Of a DNA stretch of 64,000 bases, positions 50,805 through 58,840 are shown piece after piece. The DNA comes from Myxococcales bacterium (GTDB lineage Bacteria; Myxococcota_A; Bradymonadia; UBA7976; UBA1532): NCBI GenBank assembly GCA_002731825.1, contig PCCS01000023.1, positions 16,178 through 80,177 of the forward strand, given 5' to 3'. Numbering within the stretch: the first letter of the stretch is position 1; every line of letters starts with the position of its first letter. The translations under genes and the position numbers were made by a program. The notes below the pieces were generated by a model. That model was not told the DNA's origin. It saw nothing but the letters and a program-made list of their open reading frames with translations, and did not search any database.

Positions 50805-52745
50805 ATGATGCCGGCGAATCAAATCTTGGCTGACCGAAAGCTGCTTGACGATTTGTCGCCATTTCATTTGATCTGGCTCAAATCAGGAGAGCTTGAGTAC
50901 GTCTCAGAGACCGCAGCGGCCTACTTCAAAGACGATTCAAATGCGCTGCAATCAGCAAAAATGACCCTCTATTTGGTCTATCCCTATCGCAAAGTTCTCG
51001 ACGCAGACACCATCAAAGACCTGGGTCAGTCTATGATTGAGATTAGCACTCAGCCTCGTGGGGGCCGCGTCGTAAGGGGGCGACTTCTCAAAAGTGAGAC
51101 GGTGGGCGGCTGGCTCTTTGCCGGCACCCCAGACGGCGTTGATGGAGATGGTCTTACACCGCTGGCACCGCTGGCCATATCCACCGAAATCAAACCAGCT
51201 GACAGGCAAGGTGTCCGCGTAGCGACTGAGCTTCAGGACTCGTCAGGCCAGAGTCAAAACAGTGAAATGAGACCACTTGGCGATGTTCGACTCATCCAGG
51301 ACTCTTCAGTGAACCAAGTCGATCTCGAAAGCACATTGGGTGAGCTTAAACGGACTCAAGCCACCCTGGTACAGCAGGAACGACTAAAAGCTGTCGGGGA
51401 AATGGTCCGCGGTATCGCCCATGACTTCAGTAACATACTGACACCGATTTCGGCCTATTCCTGGTTGCTCAAGTCTCAACCAAACATTCCCCCCGCCGAG
51501 CGAGACGAATATGTCGACTTGATCATCACTGCCACCAAAGACGCACATGCTTTAATAGAGCGCCTTCGTCGTCTCTATAATCCAGCACACTCATCTGTCG
51601 AATATTCATCTTTCGACATCAACAGCCTTATCCAAGAGACGCTTCGTTTAGCCCAACCTCGCTGGGCTGAACCTTTAGAAGTCGAATCGCACTCGGTCGA
51701 TATTATCGAATCGTTAAACGCCGTAGGACAGATGTCCGCAGTGGAGACCGATATTCGTCAAGCTCTGCTTAATCTCTTGTATAACGCGGCGGATGCAATC
51801 GATAAAAATGGCGTCATTACCGTGGTAAGCACGTCGGATGATGAACGGATCTGGATTTCAGTCGGTGACGATGGATCCGGAATGAAGCCCGAGGTGCTTG
51901 ACGCCTGTGCAACCCCTTTTTTCACGACCAAGGGAGAGGGCGGAACGGGCCTAGGGCTTCCGATGGTCTTCGAAACGGCCGTCCGTCATGGTGGAGACGT
52001 CCGGATTGAGTCAGGGCTCGGTCAAGGGACGCGGGTAACACTCTGTTTGCCTAGGCGACCACTGGATGATGGAGCCGGTGAAATTCATGCCACCTCGACG
52101 GCCATCGCCGCGAGGTTAGTCACGCGCGTGGGTCTCGAATCCAGCGCAGTCAGCCCGTCAATTAGCGCTGATGATTCAGAACATGAATTGAGCGGTGGTG
52201 ATGTACTCGATGCGCTTTTCGAAGCGGCGCTCGATCCGACCATGATCACCCAAGAGGTGGTTTATCCACCGGGTGCTTTTACCTTGGAACAAGCGGCGTC
52301 CATAGATATTCAACGCGGGGTATCGCCAGAGACTTATGAGCCATTAGACCAGCAGACATCAAAATCCAACGACGCGCTCAATATTCTTGTCGTAGATGAC
52401 GATGACGCCATCCTCAGTGTCCTGGGACGTATCATCGACACTCAAGGTCACACCAGCTATGCAGCTCAAAATGGGTCGGCAGCGCTGGCGTTCACCGACC
52501 GCATGGCTTTTGACCTCGTGATTTGTGATCTGGACATGCCTGGTCTGAAGGGAGACCAGCTATGCATCGCTATCAACCAGGCGTCACCAGGCACCAAACT
52601 CATCATGTTTACTGGAAATCCAGACGGGATAACGGCCGAAGCATGTTCTGTACTTGATGCGATAATTTCCAAACCCAGTTCGCCCGTGGATGTGATTATG
52701 CGGGGAGTGGATCTAGTTTATGCGGGCCGAAACAAGTCACGCTAA
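50805..52745 (+). CDS. Soluble hybrid histidine kinase
   Basis: A 646-residue cytosolic kinase. A PAS-like sensor (about 15-115; LIWLKSGELEYVSETAAAYF) is followed by a coiled-coil (LESTLGELKRTQATLVQQERLKAVGEMV). The dimerisation/phosphoacceptor domain has His in RGIAHDFSNILTPI. The ATPase domain shows the N-box ALLNLLYNAADAI, G1 DDGSGM, F-box FFTTKGEGG and G2 GTGLGLP. After a 90-residue linker a C-terminal receiver domain has DDDD (acid pocket), phospho-Asp in ICDLDMPG, Thr in FTGN and Lys in SKPSSP. No membrane helix. Start ATG 50805 or 50808 after GAAGGA. It probably works with the divergent REC-CheX protein. Confidence 0.88.
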   Translation: MMPANQILADRKLLDDLSPFHLIWLKSGELEYVSETAAAYFKDDSNALQSAKMTLYLVYPYRKVLDADTIKDLGQSMIEISTQPRGGRVVRGRLLKSETVGGWLFAGTPDGVDGDGLTPLAPLAISTEIKPADRQGVRVATELQDSSGQSQNSEMRPLGDVRLIQDSSVNQVDLESTLGELKRTQATLVQQERLKAVGEMVRGIAHDFSNILTPISAYSWLLKSQPNIPPAERDEYVDLIITATKDAHALIERLRRLYNPAHSSVEYSSFDINSLIQETLRLAQPRWAEPLEVESHSVDIIESLNAVGQMSAVETDIRQALLNLLYNAADAIDKNGVITVVSTSDDERIWISVGDDGSGMKPEVLDACATPFFTTKGEGGTGLGLPMVFETAVRHGGDVRIESGLGQGTRVTLCLPRRPLDDGAGEIHATSTAIAARLVTRVGLESSAVSPSISADDSEHELSGGDVLDALFEAALDPTMITQEVVYPPGAFTLEQAASIDIQRGVSPETYEPLDQQTSKSNDALNILVVDDDDAILSVLGRIIDTQGHTSYAAQNGSAALAFTDRMAFDLVICDLDMPGLKGDQLCIAINQASPGTKLIMFTGNPDGITAEACSVLDAIISKPSSPVDVIMRGVDLVYAGRNKSR

Positions 52746-52750
52746 CGCCT

Positions 52751-53572
52751 TCAAAGATCCCCAAACCATGGGCTTGACCCACCGTAAATAGCCTGCTCGA
52801 CAGACCTGTAGACATCTGGATTCAATTGTGTGAATTGCTGGATGACCGTCTTGATATCCCGCCGCTTGGCGCGAGGGAAATTATCGCAGACGGGACATGA
52901 GACGGCATCAATAGCAGCCGTCGATAGCCAACCACGAATCTTGCGCTCATCGACGAAGAGCAATGGCCGAATTGTCAAAGTAGGCGACGAGGATGCTGGG
53001 GTGATGGCTTTCAAGGGGTCTAATCGTCGTCCAAATAACAAGTTGAGAAAAAATGTCTCGAGGGCATCATCCAGATGATGACCCAACGCAAGCTTGTTAT
53101 AGCCATGTTCGGCACACCAATGATTCAATATGCCCCGACGCATGCGACTACAAATTGAGCACGGGATCTGGCCTGGCTTTAATTTTTTTTCAACAACCGA
53201 CCACGTGTCTCGATCGATAATCTCACACTCGACATCAAGCCGTTTGAGACTGCGCTCAAATGTCTCATGATCAAATCCTGGTTGACCCTGATCAAGATGA
53301 ATGACTTTAAACTCAAATTTCAAATCCTGTCGCTGCTTCAGTTGCTTGAAAACACTGATGAGCAGGAGCGAATCCTTGCCACCAGAACAACCAACCGCGA
53401 TCCGGTCACCAGTCTGAATCAAATCGAAAGTCTGAACCGCGTTCTCTACGGACCGCATGATTGCTTTGGATGGTTTGTCAGAGCCCGTTATTGCCCGACC
53501 CTCAACACTCACATTACGAACCTGGATTAGCTCCGGTTCAGACAACAATTCCATGGTCTCTAAATCAGACAT
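52751..53572 (-). CDS. ttcA: TtcA-family tRNA 2-thiocytidine synthetase
   Basis: A 273-residue PP-loop ATPase that thiolates cytidine 32 of tRNA. The PP-loop is VGCSGGKDSLLL. The Cys motif CSICSRMRRG binds a [4Fe-4S] cluster with a second pair near CPVC. LGHHLDDALETFFLNLLFG is the typical following helix. The C-terminus SCPVCDNFPRAKRRDIKTVIQQ is as in TtcA. The start is ATG 53572; GTG TTG AGA upstream is an unlikely extension. It is convergent with the hybrid kinase, five bases between stops. Confidence 0.88.
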   Translation of the reverse strand: MSDLETMELLSEPELIQVRNVSVEGRAITGSDKPSKAIMRSVENAVQTFDLIQTGDRIAVGCSGGKDSLLLISVFKQLKQRQDLKFEFKVIHLDQGQPGFDHETFERSLKRLDVECEIIDRDTWSVVEKKLKPGQIPCSICSRMRRGILNHWCAEHGYNKLALGHHLDDALETFFLNLLFGRRLDPLKAITPASSSPTLTIRPLLFVDERKIRGWLSTAAIDAVSCPVCDNFPRAKRRDIKTVIQQFTQLNPDVYRSVEQAIYGGSSPWFGDL

Positions 53573-53661
53573 TCTCAACACCCATATCGATGACTCACAT
53601 CCATATCTACTAGCAAAAACTGAGGCGGGTTTCCACGGGTTGACGCTACAGCTGGTCTCAC

Positions 53662-54780
53662 CTAATCAGCGACAAATCCGGGCCATCGAGTCAGATAGTC
53701 AGCGAAGACGGGACTCACACCTTCACGGGCCAGCACGTCACGGCTGACGGGTAGGGCCCGCGGACGGAAGTTCGGGTCTGTCATCACCAAAGCCGGAAAA
53801 TCATGGTGGAGAATTCCCGCGCGACCAACGCCGACGAAGTCGACACCTCGAGCGACAACGTCGGCTACGTCGGACGCTGTTTGTATCTTTCCGGCCACGG
53901 TCAGTTTAGTTTGTCCACGCTCAAGCAAAGAGAAGACATCCAGCAAACCGCGCTCGTCATCTGGTTGGGCATCGCTTTTCTTTTTGTAATCCCAGAGAGA
54001 GACATCCAAAAAATCCAACGTTTGCGTTTCAGCTAACCGTCGAAAAACCTCGATAGACTCGGACAATTCAATGCCGTATTTCTCAGGTGAGAGTCTGAGG
54101 CCCAATAAAAATTGCGAACCACATACCTGACGGATGCCATCAAGGATGTTCGAGATCAAGCGCATCCGATTCGTGACGGAGCCACCAAATTCATCGGTGC
54201 GGTGATTGTATTTAGCACTGAGGAACTGACAGAGCAGATAATCGTGGGCACCATGTATTTCCACACCATCGTAGCCGGCGGATTGTGCTCTCAAAGCCGC
54301 TTTAACAAAGTCGGCGCAAAGAGAATCTATTTCACTGAGCGTCAGTGCTCGCGCACCGGTTGACTCATCCCGAGATGGACATACGGGGACACCCTCAATG
54401 GCATCCACTAAAGCGCGCCGACCAGCATGATGAAGCTGAATGACGGCCACAGACCCGTGTTCCCTGATCCCACCGGCAAGACGACGATGACCATCGAGAA
54501 GCGCGTCGGAATAAATACCCAGCTGACCCGGAAAACCTTGGCCAATTGTTTGCACATGGGCTGCACAGGTCATGACCATCCCAAAATGGCCAATGGCGCG
54601 TTTCACGAGCCAAAGATACTCGGCCTCACTGAGAGAGCCATCTTTGAAACTCTGGCAGTTCGTCATAGGAGCCAACATGAAGCGATTTGGCATCGTCACA
54701 CCGCAGCGAAAGGACAAACGGCTACCTAGGTGATTACTTTGATTCAAATCGCTGCCCTGTCCGTGAAAATATGTATACAT
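53662..54780 (-). CDS. NADH:flavin oxidoreductase / Old Yellow Enzyme family
   Basis: A 372-residue FMN-dependent ene-reductase with a (beta/alpha)8 barrel. LAPMTNCQS opens the barrel. VIQLHHAGRRA supplies the usual HxG-type loop, and GYDGVEIHGAHDYLLCQFLSAKYNHRTDEFGGSVTNRMR is the family signature with FMN-binding residues. GLRLSPEKYG and GVDFVGVGRAGILHHDFP complete the FMN phosphate site. A C-terminal iron-sulfur/FAD domain is missing, so it is the short YqjM/OYE type, not the 2,4-dienoyl-CoA reductase type. ATG 54780 has no clear ribosome site. The physiological substrate is unknown. Confidence 0.88.
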   Translation of the reverse strand: MYTYFHGQGSDLNQSNHLGSRLSFRCGVTMPNRFMLAPMTNCQSFKDGSLSEAEYLWLVKRAIGHFGMVMTCAAHVQTIGQGFPGQLGIYSDALLDGHRRLAGGIREHGSVAVIQLHHAGRRALVDAIEGVPVCPSRDESTGARALTLSEIDSLCADFVKAALRAQSAGYDGVEIHGAHDYLLCQFLSAKYNHRTDEFGGSVTNRMRLISNILDGIRQVCGSQFLLGLRLSPEKYGIELSESIEVFRRLAETQTLDFLDVSLWDYKKKSDAQPDDERGLLDVFSLLERGQTKLTVAGKIQTASDVADVVARGVDFVGVGRAGILHHDFPALVMTDPNFRPRALPVSRDVLAREGVSPVFADYLTRWPGFVAD

Positions 54781-54908
54781 CGAAATCGCGATGCGGCCAT
54801 TCCAGAGATACGCCCAATTCGGAGATCATATCAATGGCCTTACGTCCTTTAAAGTTGAATATGGAACGCTTTAGCGGCTCACTCTAACTTTGTAAAATGA
54901 GGTCTGAG

Positions 54909-56654
54909 TCAAGACTTACTGTCCGCCCATTGGACACGACGGGCCGCCACACGAAAGGCGGCGGGTAGCGCAGAGCGATACGCTTGGTCAAAGGCATCGG
55001 CCAATTGAACCGCTGTGGAAAATCGGTCAACGGGGTCAGGTGCCATCGCAATACTGAGAAAATCGGCTATCTGTTCATCCAAGTCCGGAGCAACCGTTTG
55101 GGGTCGAATCGGCCGCTGATAGGCGGCTGCCGCAACCGCATTGAAGCCAGAGCCTTGGAAGGGTGGTGCACCGGTCAGGCAACGGTAAAGGACAGCTCCA
55201 AGTGCATACAAATCCGTGCGGTGATCTAAATCCTGACCTCTGGCTTGTTCAGGCGCCATGTATCGGGGGGTGCCAACGACACAGCCTGCATGTGTGAGCG
55301 TTTCAGCACCTGTGGCCCACTTCGACACACCAAAATCCAGAACTTTCCATACATTTCGGGTACTGGTTTCTCGATGAGCGAATAAGTTATGGGGTTTAAT
55401 GTCACGGTGTATGACGCCTTGTTCGTGGGCTGCGGCAAGACCGCGACAAACATGATGCACCAGACGGTGGCATGCACGGACAGACAATCGCCCGCGACGT
55501 CTCAAAATCGCCGCCAAATCATGCCCGTCAAGGCGCTCCATCGCGATGTAGAGTGTTCCATCGGTGTCTTGCCCAAATCCAAACACCTGCGTTACATGAG
55601 GCGATCGAATTTGACGGGCGATCTGGGCCTCGCGCTTAAAGCGAGCAACGATGGCGTCGTTCTGAATATCTGACGTGTTTAGAATTTTCAATGCCGAGCG
55701 TCTGCCGCTGCTTTGTTCAACGGCATCGTAGACCTCGCCCGATGCGCCACGCCCAAGTAACGGACCAAGGTGATACTCGGACACTGACTGGCCAGTCAGA
55801 CGCCCAGGCAACCCTTCATCACCAAAAATCCGGTCTAACTCAGCCTGAGCTTCTTCCAGTTGAACCTTTTTTAGATTGATATCCATGACGGCGCTTACAA
55901 CTGAGCCCATGGCGCTTTCGATGGCCTGGCGTGACCACGTTGCTTGAGCAAAAGTGACAAGTAAAACCATGGGAACCATAAGCGTCATAAAAAGCATGGC
56001 AGACACGCCCGCGTTGTCGCCGGTAAAAACACCAATGTCCTGGATTCGCCCTGTCAACACACCAAGAAAGAGCAAGAGGGTCAGACCGATGGCAGCCGTA
56101 CAAATTAAAATGGCCCCTCTTCGATCAGCCCCCTGGCCAAAAAAACTGATTCCGAGCGTGATTGCCAGTGCTGTTGGCGAATAAGGACCTAAATAAATGA
56201 GCGCGTTGACGCAGGCCACGACACCAACGATCCCAAAAATCCTAAATAAGGTTCGGTCGTATTTAATTGGATTCTTGGCAACTCTCCAAACGACCAAACT
56301 TGTGAGTGCAAAGGCAAACAGGGTCGAAGCAAAAATTAAGCTATGTCCGCTATGCCCCGCATCCAAGAACGGCAGCCAAGCGAGCGTAACGAGACAAATA
56401 ACACTGAATATGAGTCCGATATTGCTTGCACGAATCGCCTCCGCTTCATGCAAACTCAAACGAATATGAGACACCGTTACGGCAGATTCAGGCCGTCGAT
56501 CGAGATTTGAATGGTCGACGGATATGGGATTTGAAGGCGTCCGTTGGCCCGTTTGTATTGTCACGTCTTGTTCGGTGTGCCGAACAGCCCGGTCGGTTAT
56601 GTTCTGAATCGACTCGATTGGAAAACGAGCGTCAGGTTTTCTGGGCTCAGACAT
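54909..56654 (-). CDS. Membrane-anchored serine/threonine protein kinase
   Basis: A 581-residue kinase. The N-terminal 75 residues are polar. Residues about 75-250 contain about six transmembrane helices (IGLIFSVICLVTLAWLPF, LIFASTLFAFALTSLVVW, AMLFMTLMVPMVLLVTF). A short coiled-coil (LKKVQLEEAQAELDRIF) leads to the kinase domain (about 290-555) with GRGASGEVY, Lys in SALKIL, HRDIKPHN, DFGVSK and GTPRYMAPEQ. All catalytic residues are present. Unusually, the membrane domain precedes the kinase rather than following it. The gene stands alone, with an 800-base non-coding region upstream. Confidence 0.9.
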   Translation of the reverse strand: MSEPRKPDARFPIESIQNITDRAVRHTEQDVTIQTGQRTPSNPISVDHSNLDRRPESAVTVSHIRLSLHEAEAIRASNIGLIFSVICLVTLAWLPFLDAGHSGHSLIFASTLFAFALTSLVVWRVAKNPIKYDRTLFRIFGIVGVVACVNALIYLGPYSPTALAITLGISFFGQGADRRGAILICTAAIGLTLLLFLGVLTGRIQDIGVFTGDNAGVSAMLFMTLMVPMVLLVTFAQATWSRQAIESAMGSVVSAVMDINLKKVQLEEAQAELDRIFGDEGLPGRLTGQSVSEYHLGPLLGRGASGEVYDAVEQSSGRRSALKILNTSDIQNDAIVARFKREAQIARQIRSPHVTQVFGFGQDTDGTLYIAMERLDGHDLAAILRRRGRLSVRACHRLVHHVCRGLAAAHEQGVIHRDIKPHNLFAHRETSTRNVWKVLDFGVSKWATGAETLTHAGCVVGTPRYMAPEQARGQDLDHRTDLYALGAVLYRCLTGAPPFQGSGFNAVAAAAYQRPIRPQTVAPDLDEQIADFLSIAMAPDPVDRFSTAVQLADAFDQAYRSALPAAFRVAARRVQWADSKS

Positions 56655-57051
56655 CGATTTAAGTCCAACATGGATAGATCTAAATCACTCTAGCACGGTT
56701 GTCATGTCTGCACCCACCATCATCAGATGACTCCATTTATACTCGGGTGCATACCCCGCCACATCTCATCATGACAATTGACTGGTTCGCTGCTTTAACC
56801 CCCGATTTATAGGTCCTCAAACGGTCATAGTCCGTACACTCAAATGCCATTGGAGACCGACAGCTCAACGTCCACTAATGCACAGCAATGAGTGGCCTGG
56901 CAACCTGACTCACTCAATGGTTTCAATGGACGATTTGCGTTCGGGTGGGGCTCTTAAGAACTCGGTCTATTGACCCCACTTGTGTGACCTCGGGTCCTCA
57001 ATTATCTCCTCATCTGGGCATAACTTTTGGGAAATTAGCCTGAATTTGACG
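56655..57051. other. Intergenic region upstream of the Ser/Thr kinase gene
   Basis: No protein-coding frame is convincing. TGACCCCACTT at about 56971 is the exact reverse complement of AAGTGGGGTCA at about 57092, an 11-bp inverted repeat spanning the sigma-54-type promoter. GGGTGGGG at 56943 can pair with CCCCAC nearby. Confidence 0.4.
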
Positions 57052-57052
57052 T

Positions 57053-57068
57053 TGGCATACAGCTTGCT
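57053..57068 (+). promoter_or_regulatory. Sigma-54-type -24/-12 promoter
   Basis: TGGCATACAGCTTGCT matches TGGCACGrNNNTTGCW at every fixed position except CG read as TA, with GG and GC ten bases apart. Transcription would start near 57080 and run rightward through a 12-codon frame and the two C-loop hairpins. No activator gene is in the window. Chance match is possible but the spacing is exact. Confidence 0.55.
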
Positions 57069-57079
57069 ATCTAGTTGTC

Positions 57080-57375
57080 CCGTAGATTGAAAAGTGGGGT
57101 CATTAAGGAGACTGCCCCCATAGACATGACGTCAAGGATTCAATGATGTCGTTTAAATCGTGCAGTGTAGAGCTAAAAGTTTAGACGGTAGCGGGCATCA
57201 CGCCCTCCGTCCCCCCAAATTGGTGCCCGCTACCCCTTATTTCACCTGAGTGTCTTCGACAGTCTGGTCTGAAAATGAGGCTTTAGTTGGCTCTCGATGT
57301 AAAGACTCTAGGTGGCGAGCGTTCATCCCCCCCCGTCCCCCTAAACGGACGCTCGCTGCCTCCCCCCGTTTCAAT
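57080..57375 (+). ncRNA. Putative RNA with two tandem C-loop hairpins
   Basis: Hairpin 1 pairs 57187-57200 with 57221-57234 (14 pairs, one G-U), with a 20-base loop CGCCCTCCGTCCCCCCAAAT. Hairpin 2 pairs 57311-57322 with 57349-57360 (12 pairs, two G-U), and its loop again has two C runs around GT, ending CCCCCTAAAC. The stems differ in sequence but the loops share CCGTCCCCC-Y-AAA, so structure and loop appear conserved. The hairpins lie behind a sigma-54-type promoter. There is no rightward gene until 61023. The 3' end is not defined; it could be one RNA or two. Confidence 0.5.
57146..57184 (+). CDS. Possible 12-residue leader peptide before hairpin 1
   Basis: MSFKSCSVELKV, starting at ATG 57146 with AAGGA seven bases upstream and stopping (TAG) three bases before the stem of hairpin 1. 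The placement is that of a leader peptide or a small peptide in a dual-function RNA, but a 12-codon frame with a ribosome-site match can occur by chance. Confidence 0.25.
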   Translation: MSFKSCSVELKV

Positions 57376-57451
57376 CCGAATAAAACAGTTCCTGGACGCA
57401 TGACGCGGGATGTCTAGCCTGGTTCGGGCGGCTGGATCATGAGCGTTGTGA

Positions 57452-58639
57452 CTAAGACAGAAGCGACGCTGAAAAGGGTGGGATCAGTTCCATTGCTGTG
57501 GCGACGATATAGGCGGTCCAGAAGATGTACAAACTGCCCAGGAACCAGCCCCGCCCCTTGCCGACGCTAACTGTACCCCCTCCGTCGTCATCGGTACCAC
57601 GAGTGCCTGTCAAGAACGTGAGTAAGATGATGACCGTTGCCCCAACCAAAATGATCCGAAGGTCTTGGACTGCAGCCCCGCTCCCAGCGGAGCCACCGGT
57701 CAGGGCGATCTCGCTTCCGTTGTAGAGGCAGTAGGCGAGTAGCGGTAGGCCAAGAGCGACACAAATGTCGAAAATGTTACTCCCAACAGCATTGGACACT
57801 GCATCATCATAATCGCCCTTCATTGCATCTTTGTAGGAGATGACAGTGTCAGGTACGCTGGTCGCTGCGGCGCCTAATATGACCGCCGTAAAGTAGGCTG
57901 GGACCCCAAGAGCATCAGCTGAGTGGATGACAGCCTCTGCTAAAAAGTAGCACGCACCGCCAATGGTTGCGGTCGAACAAAGGAGGACAACCCAGGCCGA
58001 GCCTTTTGTAAAATCCCGACCACCAAAAAGAAGATTGTTGTAATCAAAGGTGATGAGATTGGCGACAAACCCCTTCGTGTCTTCTTCGTCTTCTTCGTCT
58101 TCATCGTCGTCATCATCATCATCAGCACCGCCGCCCATGCCGCGGAGTAGAACGCCAAAATAAACGACATATATGCCGATGAGTGCGGCACCCATCCACC
58201 AAGCCAACGCCGTGTTGCCGAGAAAGACGATCAAGGCCACTTCGGCAAGAATGAAAAAGAAGCCATCCCGAAGAAGCGTGCTCTGCCCCAAACTGACGCT
58301 TTTGACCACCTCACCATCCACCCCTTTGGTGGTCACAGCGATAATGCAAACCGCTGGAATGACAGCCGCATTGAAAACAGCGCTGCCTGCACAGGTCGCA
58401 ATACCGGCCGAGAACCCATCGGTATCGTGATATAAGAACAACAGAAATAAGGTGGTAAACAGCTCGGGCAGAGAGCTGGCGATTGCTTCGATGGTCGCGC
58501 CCCGGATACCCGGTTTCATCTTGTACACTTTTTTGCCTAGATGATCTGAAGCACCCTCAAACGAATCACAGGCGAATTTGATGATATACATCGCGGCACA
58601 AACCATGCCCAGAGACTGCATTAGTTTCGTTACGTCCAA
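57452..58639 (-). CDS. Ca2+/Na+ (CaCA family) exchanger
   Basis: A 395-residue inner-membrane cation exchanger with about ten helices in two inverted halves. The alpha-1 repeat is RGATIEAIASSLPELFTTLF and the alpha-2 repeat is GAAATSVPDTVISYKDAMKGDYDDAVSNAVGSNIFD, with the Glu and Asp that coordinate the cation. The central cytosolic loop carries an extreme acidic run (about 15 Asp/Glu in DDDDDDDEDEEDEED), possibly a calcium sensor. The start is TTG at 58639 with AAGGAG nine bases upstream. It lies 201 bases downstream of a DUF3754 gene on the same strand, so the pair may act together in ion homeostasis. Confidence 0.9.
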   Translation of the reverse strand: MDVTKLMQSLGMVCAAMYIIKFACDSFEGASDHLGKKVYKMKPGIRGATIEAIASSLPELFTTLFLLFLYHDTDGFSAGIATCAGSAVFNAAVIPAVCIIAVTTKGVDGEVVKSVSLGQSTLLRDGFFFILAEVALIVFLGNTALAWWMGAALIGIYVVYFGVLLRGMGGGADDDDDDDEDEEDEEDTKGFVANLITFDYNNLLFGGRDFTKGSAWVVLLCSTATIGGACYFLAEAVIHSADALGVPAYFTAVILGAAATSVPDTVISYKDAMKGDYDDAVSNAVGSNIFDICVALGLPLLAYCLYNGSEIALTGGSAGSGAAVQDLRIILVGATVIILLTFLTGTRGTDDDGGGTVSVGKGRGWFLGSLYIFWTAYIVATAMELIPPFSASLLS

Positions 58640-58840
58640 TTTCTGGTTCTCCTTAAATTGAATGGGAGGGTATCAGCGGAACAAGTCCCGTTTCAGCCGC
58701 TCAACGCAGAGGAAGTCGACCGAATAAAATCGCTGCGAGACAAATGCCCATCTGGGACTCAGAGATGGTCTATGCAAGACCCATTAGAAAACCGGCGCCG
58801 CAGCGTGTTTAACTATGGCGCCAGTCTCATTTTACGGGCA

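Noticed and set aside
57197..57370. G-quadruplex on the minus strand of the C-loop hairpins
   Set aside because: Each hairpin supplies only two G runs. Intramolecular folding would need runs from outside the loops, while the stems form better hairpins.
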